Of a stretch of DNA of 64,000 nt, positions 15,516 through 27,788 are shown piece by piece. The notes beneath the pieces were generated by a model. That model ran no database searches, was not told the DNA's origin, and saw only the letters and a program-made list of their open reading frames with translations. Positions within the stretch are counted from its first letter, which is position 1. Each line of letters begins with the position of its first letter. Source of the stretch: Ctenosaura bakeri (Eukaryota; Chordata; Lepidosauria; Squamata; Iguanidae); contig CAOLHI010000396.1 of assembly GCA_948474755.1 (NCBI GenBank), forward strand, positions 434,001 through 498,000. The letters run 5' to 3'. The position numbers and the translations under genes were made by a program.

Positions 15516-16739
15516 ATGGTAACAGGATGCTGGCTATAAAAAATGGACCTTGCCATGTGTTTCCTTCTTCTACACATGTGTTTGTTCAATCAGGATAAAT
15601 TCTTTGCACAGAGTTACTTGTGTTTAAACAACATTGTACAAGATTTAACTCTACTTTTGAGCCTTTGACCCCATTCTATAGATAGTACTCCAGACTTTTG
15701 TACAATGAAAGTGTCAGTGCCTTGCTTAGCCAGCCAGCCAGTAAGAGACTGTTGAAAATAACTTCTTAGACACAGTCTGTCTCTCTCTCTTTCGCTTTTA
15801 AGTTCTAAAACTAGGATGCAAGAAAGAGAGCTACCAAAATAGAGAGCAACATTTTATTGGCAGGGAGCAGTTTATTATTTGAATTCATGTTTCTGTTTTG
15901 TATTCTTTGCCTCCTGTCCTTGGGGATCCTTTTATATGACTGGAATAATTCAAGATCATGGAAAATTTGCAGCCTAACAATTGGAATCCTGTGAGAAGAC
16001 TATAGCTTATATTATTTTGGTAGTTTAAATGTTTCCTTGAGGCAGAAGGAAGCATAACAAATCCAAACCAAACATATGCATGTATATATTTGAAGCTGTA
16101 ATACAAATTAAAAAACCTCTAACATGTGAATATTTTTCCCAGCAGTTCAGCAAACCTTTGATAGGAAGCTGTTACGGAGATAAAATAAGATTAACAGAAC
16201 AATCCTATAGCCACATTTTGCTGGGACTGTATATTTTCCGCTGGTGCCCTGGGAGAAGAGAGTGTGCTTAACCCAGCAGGGCAGGGGGAAAAGATACAAT
16301 GAGCATACCTTAAAATGTGTGTGTGTGTGAGAGAGAGGGGGGAGGGAGGGGGGATGTGCTTCTAGCATTCATGCCAAAGTCCACCAGTCAGGGATTGTGG
16401 TTGTGGCAGCACTCATATTCTACCCACACATGGAGGGTGTGGGTGGAGCTATAACAATGAAGCTATAACAATCAGGATATCCTCCCAGTGCAGAAAACTT
16501 GTATTACCATACAGGAAAAAAAATGGTACTGGAACACTCTATCTCAACAGCCCCAAGGATTTAGCTTGCAATAACTCTGATACTGCCAGTCCACATGCAT
16601 CCCTACAAGAAAGAATTAAAATCCTTTTTACCTCCTCTCTCCTCAAGAGGGAAGGGATGAATGTTGGTCATCATTTGTTGGCCACCTGGTATTCACATTT
16701 TCACTAGTGTTCCAGGAGATTATTCTGCTCAGAAATATA
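15516..16739. other. Intron, nothing recognised
   Basis: Short (GT)/(GA) runs at about 16314-16350; otherwise no supported feature. Confidence 0.45.
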
Positions 16740-17465
16740 TGAGATGTTTGGACAAAATTGGTGAGTTTGTGCAAAACTCATGATTTTTTGTGCAAAAAAG
16801 GTATATTTCTGGAAACAATGTTTATTAGACAAAATATTTGTCTTTTTTCATAAAATCCCATATGTTTATTTTTTTAAAAACACCACTCATTCCAGAAACA
16901 CTTGGGCTTTTGCTGGAAATTGGTACAATTTGCACAAAAAATTTTTTGCCCCAAAACAAATAGATGTTGCACTGCTCCCCAACATTTTTGTAAAAAAAAG
17001 GGGGGGTTCCAAAAACAAGTATGGGTATTAGTGGAAAAATCAATCCCAACCAATTTGCACAAAAGTTGTTTTTGGAAAAAAATTTGCATAAAAATGTGGT
17101 TTTCATCCCAAACACCCTCAATTTTGTCACACAAAAACTATTTCCAGAAACACACACATGTTGTTTTTATTGAAGCCCCACTAATTTTGGACCAAAAAGC
17201 TATCTGTGTTTCAGGAAGCTATGGAGGAAGAATTTTGCTTTGTTTTGGCTTTTTTGCATAAAAATGTATACTTTGTACAAAAAAACCCATGTTTTTCATG
17301 AAAACAACCCCCATATATTTTTGTGCAGAACAATTTCCCAAAACACTTTGTAGTATGCAAACACCAGGGCATAAGTCTGCAGAAATATTCATTGTCTCCC
17401 AAAACTGGCAGAAAATTGCAAAAACTATTTTCCTTCCATGCAAAGACATAATAGTCAAAGACTGC
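16740..17465. repeat. Degenerate AT-rich repeat array built from TTTGTGCAAAA and CCAGAAACA motifs
   Basis: The motifs TTTGTGCAAAA / TTTGCACAAAA and CCAGAAACA / TGTTTCTGG recur in both orientations through about 700 bp (for example 16767, 16787, 16811, 16928, 17056, 17146). The result is long but meaningless open frames on both strands, rich in Cys, Phe and Trp. No fixed period is visible by eye. It is probably a decayed minisatellite or a diverged foldback element. Confidence 0.6.
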
Positions 17466-18395
17466 CATCTCTAATTCTTGCACGCTTTGTTTTATGAGTG
17501 CCACACTCAAAAGGAAGAAAGAAAAAAACACCCTCATGGACCTCAAGGAAGTAATGAAAAGTAAACAGATCCCACAAAGCTGAAGTCTCTAGACTTCAGT
17601 ATTTTACTCAGGCTCAAGCCAAAAATTGTCATGTTATGAAGAGACAAACAATATGTATTCAGCAATGCACGTGAAGGTAAATTAGTGTGGGGCTTTGACT
17701 GATTGCATGCCACTTGGTTAGGCTGTGTAGTGTTAGCCTTTTTGACAAATCTGCCTTGGGTTGTTGTGCTGAAAGAGTTTCATTTTTTGAAACTGCCCAA
17801 GAATTACACAGTTTTTTCTCTGCATAAACCCATCATTGGATGACTCTTAAAGATTCACTACCAAAGGGATTTGTAACACCAAATTTCTCCCAGGGATATA
17901 TTGAAGTGTCAATGCTGACATTCTGGGATACTGCAAGATACTAAAAATGCCAGAGAGAATGAAGGATGATGAATCCAAAAACCAGAACCAGGAAAAGATA
18001 TAAAGATACTAAATGATATAATGTATATTTTCGAGACTGGAATGATATACTTCATCCATTCAGTGGCTGCAATCTAAGTTTGCAAAGTGCTCAGATTGAT
18101 CTTTCCCCAACTGTAAAGCTCCTAAGAAGTCTTGGGAATTGTCCTTCAGAAAATGTAGAGCAGTTACAATGTGTACCAAACTAAGGAGTGTTCAGACAGC
18201 TCTGAATCAAAAGCCACAAAAGACAACTTCTGTGTGATGATGCAACTGCTTGGACCTTCATTGACAAACTGAATAATGCGTGAGGAAAAAAAAATAGATC
18301 AAGGTTTGGAACATGTGCTGATATTGATAAAACCTACAGTGTCCTAGAACATTTTCTGACTAACATTCAAGTTCCCGAGTGAAGACAAGTGCATC
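17466..18395. other. Intron, nothing recognised
   Basis: AT-rich unassigned intron sequence. Confidence 0.45.
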
Positions 18396-18398
18396 TAT

Positions 18399-18917
18399 GG
18401 CCCTTTCTGCATGAGGTGAGGGAATCGCTCCGTGCCGTTACCTACCGCTTCTTCTGGGGTCTGAAGCAACGTGGACTGTCCCTGAAGCCCTTCCACAGGC
18501 CTCCTCCTTGGTCCAGGGTGAATCGGAGCAGTGCGAGGTCTGTAGATCTGCACTACTCTGGCGGCTCCAGCTTCCAGAATGGCAGCTTCTGGATTCCAAA
18601 ATGGCGGCTTCTGGTTGGCCGTGGGTACTGACAAACTGCTGAAGCTCGCCACACCTAAAGCCTGCCCTCCACAGATAGCAGGCTCGCATTGGTGTGAGCC
18701 TGCGAATCTGCACAAGGGAGCAGGAATGGAATGGCGCGTTCCAGGAAAATAAAGACCTGTTTTTTCCAGTCTTTCAAAAATACACTGGAGGACCACTTGG
18801 GGTCATTTTGGAGCGGGCTGAGGTGCAGATCTCCGGTAAGTAATCTGCTCCAAGGTGCAGACAACCTCTGTGAGAGGATGCACTGCCCCGTTCTAATTGC
18901 CTGGTGCAGAAAAGGCC
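18399..18917. mobile_element. GC-rich terminal-inverted-repeat element, family B, copy 1
   Basis: Begins GGCCCTTTCTGCATGAGG and ends GGTGCAGAAAAGGCC, an inverted pair, with TAT on both sides (18396-18398 and 18918-18920). The 519-bp interior is GC-rich, unlike its surroundings, and aligns in order with 51742-52198: GAGGGAATCGC, TCCAGAATGGCAGC, AAGCTCGCCA, GGTGTGAGCCTG and GAATCTGCAC recur. Frames of up to 133 codons on the minus strand are not conserved between the two copies as far as I can see, so I treat it as a non-autonomous DNA transposon. Confidence 0.82.
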
Positions 18918-19060
18918 TATGTCAGAAGTGCCTCATAATCTCCAAGTTTAGGGGGGGGAATTCAGTGATCAGCTGAACTCATGATATTCTCTAATACTGA
19001 ATCAAAGTGAATATTTTTAGATGTGCCATATTATTACCTTAAAAAGTTTCCCAAATGCTG

Positions 19061-20062
19061 TGTTACCCTGATTGGTTGGGGCTCCCCTAAGAGGATTCCC
19101 AAAATCTATCAAAATTCTGGGGAAATTAGTTCAGAGCACTGTTTAGCTTTACGAGAGGCAAGGTAACTTAAGCAGGATCTTGCAACCCAATTTTATACCA
19201 GGTCAAGTCCAGTCAAAATCACACAAATTGTTCAAATGTAAATATTTTATTAACACAGATGTAAAAGTCCCTACAATAACTCAGCTACACTCACTATAAC
19301 AAGTATACAAGCCTATAGAAAGTTAAATTTCATACATTCACTCAGCTTCATTCACACTCCAAGCATACAAGACTATAAAGTTAGAAAAAGAGATGAAAAT
19401 TAAGAGAGAGAGAGAGAAACAGAAAGGATTTGATGACATACGATACCAATCCAGAATCTTTCAGCTGGGAGAAAAGATGATTTCAGCCACTCCTGTGAGG
19501 AGGGGAGTCCATTGTGTTGTAAATTTAAGCTGGTTACTATCTCCATTGTTTTTGCAGCTTTGAGAGAATTTATCCCTTAACACTCCAAATGCATCTTTCA
19601 AACTCCAAAACAGAACTCCAGAGAAAAAGAACTCTGAAAGAAAAAGAAAGAACTCCAAAAGAAGAAGGAACTGTGTCTACATATATATACTGTGAACATG
19701 CCTGTAAAAGCCAAATGTGTTTTCCATCTTTTTATGAAGATGGATCATTTTCTTTATAGTTCAAAGAGAGAATCTTTGTAGTTCCTGCAGATCAGTATCT
19801 CTCTCCTAAATTGCCTGCTTCAAAGTGTCACATTCCAGGCATTGTTTACTTTCTCAGAGAGTAATTTCCTGATCACTGCAGACACTCCTTTCAAGTGGCC
19901 TGTTAGCCATTTGTCAGATACCCCAGGATGTAAGACAGAAAACAGAGATCTTCTGCCTACGTGTCCTTTCAGTATCTCTTCGTGGCTCACTTATAGTTTA
20001 TATAAAATAATTAAGATTCTCAGGACATGGACTCCAAGGGGACCCTTCAGGCGTGTATAACA
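19061..20062 (-). mobile_element. 1-kb LTR-like element (solo LTR candidate), copy 1
   Basis: Begins TGTTACCCTGATTGG and ends GTGTATAACA, so it has TG...CA borders with a short inverted terminus (TGTTA/TAACA). GCTG occurs immediately outside both ends (19057-19060 and 20063-20066), a possible 4-bp target duplication. A second copy of nearly the same length lies at 57628-58649 and shares TGTTACCCTGATT, GAGAGGCA(A/G)GGTAAC and a following TTTTATT. The TTTTATT block is an AATAAA poly(A) signal on the minus strand, hence the orientation. No internal retroelement genes are present. Confidence 0.6.
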
Positions 20063-20112
20063 GCTGAAATAGCATTATGTCTGTATTTGGCAACAGCGAT
20101 CACTAACTTGAT

Positions 20113-20312
20113 AGCGTGGCAGTGTGGTGTAGTGGTTTGAACATTGGACTACAACACCAGAGACCAGGGTTCAATTCCCCACTTGGCCATGGAAGCCCAC
20201 TGAGTTACCCTGGGGCACATGACATACTCTCAGCCCCAGAAAATCCTGTGATAGGCTTGCCTTAGTGTTGCATAAGTCAGAAACAATTTAAATGCACACA
20301 TCAACAAATTCC
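20113..20312 (+). mobile_element. tRNA-derived SINE with BovB-like tail (Sauria-SINE type)
   Basis: Internal pol III promoter boxes are visible: box A TGGTGTAGTGG (20125-20135) fits TRGYNNARNGG, and box B GGTTCAATTCC (20168-20178) is one base from consensus. A conserved middle (CTTGGCCATGGAAGCCCACTG) follows. The 3' tail, CATAAGTCAGAAACAATTTA, resembles the 3' end of the BovB LINE at 36705, as expected for a SINE mobilised by BovB. The family name is inferred from this architecture. Confidence 0.85.
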
Positions 20313-20929
20313 TTCTATCTATTTAAAGAACAGTATAACACCCCTCTGATCCATTGTGACTCAGGATCACCTCAGTACTTTGTCTCTCTTGAATGCTGAA
20401 GAGAAACTATCGGTCTTTGACTCACAATAACATTACTCATGACTTTGCCATAGCCAAAGCCAGGAAACGAGAGAAAATGGTTCAAGAAATGAGTATAGTG
20501 AATGATTTGTGTCAAAATATTTGGTTTCTTTGATTTGAATACAATTGTTAATTTTAGATCATTTTAATGATTTTGTGTATGTGTGTGACAGGGGGAATTG
20601 CATACTATTTCAGTCAGGAGTAGTCAAAGTCACCTGCCAGTCTGCCAGCTAAATGTGATTCTCCCACTCCTGCAGTTTTTCGAACCCTGATACTGCTGCA
20701 GCATTTAGTGGCTCACCAGAAAGGACAGCAGCAGTTTAAAAAGCTGCATTTTCAACCTAAAACAAGATGAACAGGAAGTATAGGTTAAAGGCAAATCATG
20801 CTTCTGGAAACCTCCTCACATGCATCTCATTTTAAACTAGAGATGTGTGTTTTTCATCCTGCTGGTGATATGTATTGTGTGTGGGTGTAGCCCATGGTGG
20901 GTTATATGGGGGGAGTGGCCCCAGATCCC
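20313..20929. other. Intron, nothing recognised
   Basis: No exon or repeat I can support. Confidence 0.4.
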
Positions 20930-21400
20930 CTGAAGTTTGTTTGTTTGATTCCTTTATCTCCTGCCTTTTCTCCTATACTGGCACTCAAGATGGTATATAA
21001 AATATTAAAAGCAACGCAGATTAAAAACATACAAAAACTTGAGGAAAAAAAATACATAAAATTATGTTAAAATACTATTAAACAATCTAAAGAATTAAAA
21101 CTATTTAAAAATTAATTAACAGATAGAATATAGAAATCAACAAAAACATTAAAACTTCCATTGCAGTCAGTTCCTAAAAGCCTGACAGAATAGGAAAAAA
21201 ATTCATTTCCTGGTCGAAGGAGAACAAGGACAATAGCCATCCTAGCCTCTCCAGGAAGAGAGTTCCAAAGTCTGGGAGGAGCCACCAAGAAGGCCTGTAT
21301 TACCACTAAACTTGCCTGGGAAGGTGTTTTCCAACCCTTAATTTGAAGCCTTCCCCCTAACATTTCTGGGTCCCTCATATTTTCAGTCCATGCCTAAAGC
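20930..21400 (-). mobile_element. L2/CR1-like LINE fragment (antisense)
   Basis: A (GTTT)n run is followed by TTTATCTCCTGCCTTTTCTCC, an A-rich block with many AAAAC/AAATA units, and then a non-simple segment containing GGAAGAGAGTTCCAAAGTCTGG and CACCAAGAAGGCC. The same order recurs in part at 62041-62680 and 6270-6365. The class call is inferred from structure: a simple-repeat tail at the left and a formerly coding region to the right. Confidence 0.55.
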
Positions 21401-22020
21401 TCTCTAATCGTAGAGCAGAGGCAACTTTTTTCTTGGGTTTTACAGCTTCTCCTTCCACAGCTGGTCCAGGCAGTATGGGACCCATGTGTGCTGCACCCTG
21501 TACCTTTCCCTAGCCTTGGCAACCTATGCAACCAGTCCTCACATATGCTGCTATTGTAAGACAATCTATTGAGTGGCATCCCAGCAGAATCCTTCCCTCC
21601 ACACATGCATCACAAGTGTCTGCCCCAGATGTGCTGGCATCAACATCTACACACCATGAGAAACTTGTCCTCTCATACTTGACACAACCAAGAAAGGAAA
21701 AGCAACTGCCCCCTGCAAGTCCAGCTTCCTTATATTCTCACCATGAGGCTGGGTGAAACCAGATCCTGCTAGGATGTACTGAAAGAAGTCTTTGTCTAAC
21801 ACCCCAAAGGGAGGGGGGAACACATATCATACCATGAAAACTTTTATTGACCACCACCTGAAATGAGCTAGATATTGAAAGGAGGGTATCTAGCATAGTT
21901 ATTAAGTCATTAGCTCAGCAGAGGTTATGTGCCTTGGTTAGTAACTCAAAAGACAGCAGGGCATCAAGTCTAATATTTTGTATAGTTTAAACTCCATGGA
22001 AGAAACAACTTTGCCTCCTG
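21401..22020. other. Intron, nothing recognised
   Basis: No supported feature. Confidence 0.4.
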
Positions 22021-22022
22021 TA

Positions 22023-22385
22023 CAGGCTTCCCCCACTTATCTGACAGGTTAGGGACCAGAGCATGATCAGAAAACTGAATTGATTGCAAAGTGGAAGCCA
22101 TATACTATGCTGTAGGGAGCATCAAGGATTTATGGAAGCTCACTTGGGACTGACTATGCATGCTGCTTGCAAAGTCGCTTGGCCTGTTTAACACATTTTT
22201 CTCCCTGTCAGTTTACTTTGCAACCAGCACACACATGTGAGCCATTCCAACCAAGCCTCCATAGGTAAGAAGAACTGATGAAAGAGCAGAAGCCCCCATT
22301 GAATTAATGGAGTTTGTCCTTAATTTAGAAGTGTCTAAAGATCAAGTCATCAGATAACATGGCATCAAAAGGTGGGGGTTTCTTG
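22023..22385. mobile_element. Tigger-like MITE, 363 bp, TA flanks
   Basis: Starts CAGGCTTCCCCCACTTATC and ends AAAGGTGGGGGTTTCTTG, which is imperfectly inverted to the start. TA lies at 22021-22022 and 22386-22387. Non-coding. More diverged than the copy at 7573, so probably older. Confidence 0.65.
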
Positions 22386-22387
22386 TA

Positions 22388-24102
22388 TAACTATCTGTTG
22401 TGTAGCCTGCAAAGACAGGAGTCCACCTGGAGCAAGTAAGTTAGCAAACCTGTGGAGGAAGAACTGGAAACATCCAAATCAGCTCTGCTGGCCATTGGGT
22501 AGGTCCCAGTCCCTGGTCAATGGGAATGTTGAGTAGGCCTTGTGAGAGAGTGGTCTATAAGGAGCTGGGAAGACACAACAAAAGATCAAGGAACAACATG
22601 CAGCATTTAGATTGTGTCATTCTTAAACCTATGCATGCGATAGGTACTTGTGCAGGAGTGTGCAAAGAGAGGAATGCCACCTGTGTGTACAGTCAGTGCT
22701 TTCACCTTTGCCTCAGCCTTAGCCTTCCTCCAGGGGTAGGAAGCAGGAGAGGACAATGTTTGTGAGTCCATTTATTCCTTCCCCATTATGTTAATAGGGC
22801 TTGTGGAACAGAACTCTGTATATGTGGTCATGACTCTTGGCACCCAGACTATGATCCTGCAAACCATATGTGCACATGAGTATTTAACTGCCTGATTGTT
22901 GCTAATCATTATTTGCATGTTAGAATGAGTGCCTTGCCATGTGTGAGAGACAATGCTCCCTCCTGTGGTGGGGTGTGTGTAGCTGTGATACATTTCAGAG
23001 ATCTGTCGACTATGTCCAGCATCCCAAGTACGGCTAAAAATTCCCGGAAGAGAAGTTCCCACATTTGTAGTGAGATCAGATTACTTTGTGCAAGTGCCTT
23101 TTACCTGTAGTTTCCTATTGACAATTCTGTGCTACCCATTAGATTTAAATGTGTCTGACTTGAGTCTGGAGTTCCATGCCATTCATATTAATGTCAAAGT
23201 TGTGGTCTTCTTTTGTGAAGTTTATATGCTGTTTATGGCACACTGGGATTTGAAGCTGATATAAACCATTCACTGCATTGATGGAGTAGTGGCTAGCAAG
23301 AAGGACAGCTATGTTTTTATTTTTTTTCTCCTGCCCTAGTAAAGTGAATGGGAATGAAATCACTGGCACCGTCATATAGTTCTGATGTGCTGACAGTGGG
23401 TTCACTGCGATGGACTGAAAAGCCATACGATAAAGTGTGCCTCATTGAGTGGATTCTGACCCATTTTAGCCATTTTGTTGGCATTCCAGGAGTGTATGTT
23501 TGTGTAGGCATAGCAGGGCTTCTTTCAGATCCAAGAGCCCCTCACTCAGCGTATCTTTACTATAGAATTGGGCCCGGGAACATTATTGTCCAAGCTGACT
23601 CAGTGACCTTCCCAAAACATGTTTCCCTGTTCTGGATCACTGGCCCCCTGTTGTGAGGTAAATGTTGTGACTCCAGTTTTAAATGAGAAAAATATATTTT
23701 TCTAATAATTAGCTGCCCCTAATTAAGTGCTTTTGAAAATTTGACTTTCTATCAGTTGCCAGAGTTCTTTATCAAAGTGTTAGATCTTTTGTGTCCCAAT
23801 ACGTGAGACAAAGAAAGCTATTGTGAGAAAGCTAAGTGAGAATAGTGAATGAGAAAGTTACTGAATGGGTTCAGTTGTATGTAGTGGTGCTTAAAGTTAT
23901 GTCTGTATTTTTTAGTGTAATTAAAAGTGCACTGTAGATAACGGCCACATATACAACAATGATTTGTTCTACACAGCAAGCAAAAGTACTTTTGGATAAT
24001 AATCAATCTGGATACATACTGTACCACTCAGAGGAAAGACAGAACTATCTGAGGAATTGAAGTGGTAGACTTTCCGCAATCCTATATGATAGCAGAACAT
24101 GG
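22388..24102. other. Intron; possible conserved non-coding patch near 23.66-23.80 kb
   Basis: Mostly unassigned. Around 23695-23730 homeodomain-like ATTA cores cluster (TAATAATTAGCTG and CCCTAATTAAG) in repeat-free sequence. Confidence 0.4.
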
Positions 24103-24199
24103 TAAAGTTACCTTTTGGGCTATAGATTACAGAATCCCCCAGCTGGCACGATGGCTGAAAGTTCTGGGAGCTGCATTCTAAGGAGAAGAGTAATTTTCC
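24103..24199. repeat. Short palindromic repeat, family C
   Basis: Left arm AAAGTTACCTTTTGGGC and ACAGAATCCCCCAGC; right arm GTTCTGGGAGCTGC and GAGTAATTTTCC. The same AAAGTTACCTTTTGG start occurs at 60070. A foldback, non-coding repeat of a type common in reptile genomes. Confidence 0.6.
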
Positions 24200-24239
24200 C
24201 AAGCTCTGAATGAAATCAGTCTTAAATCTATCTGTAATG

Positions 24240-24500
24240 TGAATTTAATGACTCCGTCCCAAGATCTGCAGAATGACAAGCGGACCAGCTTGATCACAAA
24301 AAGAAACAGACACCTTGATGGGACAGCACCCTGTAACTCTGGGAAATCTAAAGCTCAGCTGATGTGCAGCTGGTTTAAATAATAGCAAGCAATTAGGCTG
24401 CAGACAAAATCAGCGGTGGCATTTTATAATTACAATTAATTTAAAGGTTAATTTCCTTTGGTGCTAAAATCTTATTTAAAACATTTACCAGGAAAGGAAA
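24240..24500. promoter_or_regulatory. Candidate conserved non-coding element
   Basis: A repeat-free stretch with even base composition and a dense set of motifs found in developmental enhancers: CAGCTG (24375), CAATTA (24390), TAATTACAATTAATTT (24427) and AAAGGTTAATTTCC. No coding frame. This is inference from motif content only; cross-species alignment would decide. Confidence 0.25.
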
Positions 24501-26887
24501 TTAGGATGTTACTATCAAGATGTGTGGAGTGCTTCTGGGAATCCATGCCTATTATCAGTAGAAAATTAGGTTAGGCGCAAATTGGGAATTTCAATTCATT
24601 TTAGTGTATAATAGATGGTGATCAGGGCCTTGAGTTTGGAGGATTTTGGTTAGGGGAGTCTGTAAGATTTGCATTTCCTTTGTTTGAGGGATTAATTGCA
24701 AATGTTTCTAACAAAAGGGCTGGGTTTATGCGTGAACAAGCACAACATGAAAAGAAAATTGGTTATGGATTGCTGCCTTCCGAACTAATGAAGTTGATGT
24801 TAAGAAAATCCCTAAGAGACATAGTTGTACTGTGCAAAAATATTAAGAAAGAAAACCACACACTGAAAATGGTCTGTCATTGGCTTCCTATATGTTAATT
24901 TACCTTTTCTCTTACTACCTAGGCCTGTCCCTCTCTGAACATCCATCACTATCTGCTGAGGGAACTGTCAAACCTGAGTTCCAAATATGTCTAAATAATC
25001 TCAGTGCTTTGACAGAAGCAATGTTGCCATTTTGGCATCTCGTTGTCATAGGACACCGTTTAATAAAAAGTATGCCTTGTTATTTTAGGAAGCTAAGGAG
25101 ATTGTGAGCACCTGCTATTGTGTTTTCTTCATCTATCACACACTATTTTTACATAAAATATTTTTAATTTATTTTTCTAAAAAAAGAAACCATCAATTTA
25201 AATGATAGGGGAACCCACTACAAAAATACAGTGCAACACTGAATAGCTTAAAAGTCACAAGAAGCCCTCTTTTAAAAATGAAAGTCACATTCAAGCCTTC
25301 CATTCAGCTAATTACAGAATATTTGTCTTAAGGAAGTAATTGTAGTAACTAGAATATCCCTCTCCCCCACCAAGTAATTTTTCTCATTAATTGCTGGTGC
25401 TATTTCTCATACAATTTCTTGAACTGGTATAGACATAATTCTAACTAAATAAATGCTAGCCATGGTTTAAAGATTAGGAATGAGTTGGGGTTTCAGCATT
25501 TAGGAAGTGTTATAAACCATGATTTGCATAGGCCAGATATTACACTCGGTTGAATTAAACGGGAAAAAACAACATGCCAGGGAATAGAGAAGGGGCCAGG
25601 GACAGAGAACGCATTCCCATGATCTGCTCCAGATTGCTGAATCATAACTAAGGTTTTATTTGCATTACATTTCAGAAGCCCTAAGTGATATAAGTGGTGC
25701 AAGTCTGGTAGGGACATAAGCCTGCATTCCAACGGCCATGATAGTTATACATCTACCCACTGCATGCTGCCTTATTTCTCACACCTTTCATCCACTTCAG
25801 AAACAGCATTGGACAACTTAACAGGCTAACACTGTTTAGCAGCAGCTAAAGTAGCATCCAGATCTTTATTAATGAATTCTGTAAAAATACTATTACCTAG
25901 CCAAGAAAATCACACTTATTTTCTCAAACTCTCATCTGAGTTTTGGCCTGCTAAAATTTACAGCTGAATACCCGGTGATGGGAGGAAGATTGGCCTACTG
26001 GCTCCCCGGAGCAAACCAGAGTATGTATATTCCTTTAAAATTTTGAATGTTTTGCATCTCCTTTGTTTGGTTGGTGTGAACCCTTGCTGAGCCTTTTCTG
26101 TAGCGTTTCTTAACCTGCAGAATCCACTTATTTATGAGATTTGCCTTAGTCTGATCCTTTCAGGTGCTTCACATGCACTATAAGACATTCTTGTCCAGAG
26201 TACCTTTGAAGGGGTTTGATGCTTTTCTGCTTTTTAATGTTTGGCCTGCAGTCATGTTTCTATTATGTTTGATGCTATTTATTGACATGATATGATCTGT
26301 TGAGGTCTTTCGTAGAGTGAACTGGGTAAAATGTTTACATCAACCTATCAATATTACAGAGAGGTATTGGAGAACAGTTTCCACTATATACTGTACAAGA
26401 AAACAACTATCTGAAACACCAGAAAATATGTTGTCTTATCTCAACATTATTATATGGTAGGGTATAGGTTTGGGAGATACTTCATATAAGCACATTAGAG
26501 ATGATAATGAGACTGAATTACCCTCCCTTCCACAGGGCTCACCTTCCTCCTGTATCTCCCTGCCAATGATGTGGTCACATAGTATCTAGAGATGACTAAA
26601 AACCATCCAGCCATGATCCTAAACCAGACATACTATAACCTGGGGTCATCAAAAGTCCCTGTGGATGAGGTCTTCCTTGTACATCCAGCTATAGGGATAT
26701 GGCCAGAAGCTTCTCAACCTCCCTGAGCCTCTCCCAAGCACTACATGGCCATGTTGTGGGGTGCAGAATGAAGGTCAGTTTCAACAGAGTAGAAGTCCTT
26801 GCATGAAGTAAGCAGTGAATTAGTCCTTCCACAACAATCATAAAAAGAAATATGCTACCTTTATGCCAGCACATATTCCTAACATAC
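24501..26887. other. Intron, nothing recognised
   Basis: AT-rich intronic DNA. No exon, RNA gene or repeat family that I can support. Confidence 0.45.
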
Positions 26888-27112
26888 CACCAACATTTCA
26901 CAGATGAACACTGGGACACATGTGACCAAGCAGCATCAGTGTATAGTCAATATGGCAACAGGTTTTAATGAGGAAGAAGACACAAGCTAAGAGAGGCTGT
27001 GGCAATCTGCTTTTGCCCAAGTTTACTGGAAAGAACAAGATTCCACCATCTCCTCTTCCCCTGCTGAGTTAATGAAGAGCAGACTACTTTTGCACTTTGA
27101 ACTTAGGCTGGA
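26888..27112. repeat. Dispersed repeat D, copy 2 (class unknown)
   Basis: Collinear with 12125-12350: TTTCACAGATGAACACTGGG, ACACATGTGACC, GAGGAAGAAGACAC, CTGCTTTTGCCC and ACTTTTGCACTTTGAACTTA. Confidence 0.65.
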
Positions 27113-27788
27113 ATTCACTATCACAGCTCCCATCAACACTATTCAATCTTACCAGTGGAGAGGGAAGATGGGAACTACAGGCCAATACCATTTGGAGAGT
27201 TGGCCATCCTTCCTTTATATGCACATTTGGTACATTCCATGCACTTCTACCTGGCCCTGAAATGTATCTCAGAACCTTCTGCTTTGTACAGTCATTCCAC
27301 CAAGGAAGCCCCAGAGGCTCCTTTCAACTCAGGTCTAAAAGGTATAAGATTTGGTAAAGGTAATCCATTTTAAGTGATAGCTCTTCAGACTCGCACTTTA
27401 GGTCTATAGAGTTCCTTCTGCTAGGGCTTTTCTCCATTTGTTCCACTTTCACTTCTGTATTCCTTTGTAGTAAAGCAGCCTACAACAATCTCCCTATAAC
27501 AGTTTATTTCCTTAGAGACACAGCAATCCTATTTTCCTTCCATTACTCTAAACACTAGTTGGGCTTACCTCAGTTTCTTCCCAGCCTGTTTGAACAATTT
27601 TGTCAGTTCAAAAACTCTTCAGGGACAGTTTTTGAATGCCTCATGTGTAAAATGACACTCTGTTGTAGAAATGATGCTAGAAATAGTCTAGCCAAACTGA
27701 AATTTGACTTAGGGAAATAGTGTACTTTTACATGTTTAACATGTTTTCTCCGAGGCCTTTATGCATTCATTACCAGCTGTCAAATGTA
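27113..27788. other. Intron, nothing recognised
   Basis: No supported feature. Confidence 0.4.

Noticed and set aside
16825..17546. Overlapping frames of 110-119 codons on both strands, Cys/Phe/Trp-rich
   Set aside because: Products of the degenerate TTTGTGCAAAA array; equally long on both strands, which argues against coding.
18395..18796. 133-codon minus-strand frame
   Set aside because: Lies in the GC-rich family B element and is not kept in the other copy at 51742.
20117..20180. Possible functional tRNA gene (good box A and near-consensus box B)
   Set aside because: Continues into SINE body and BovB-like tail and does not fold as a complete tRNA; it is the head of a SINE.
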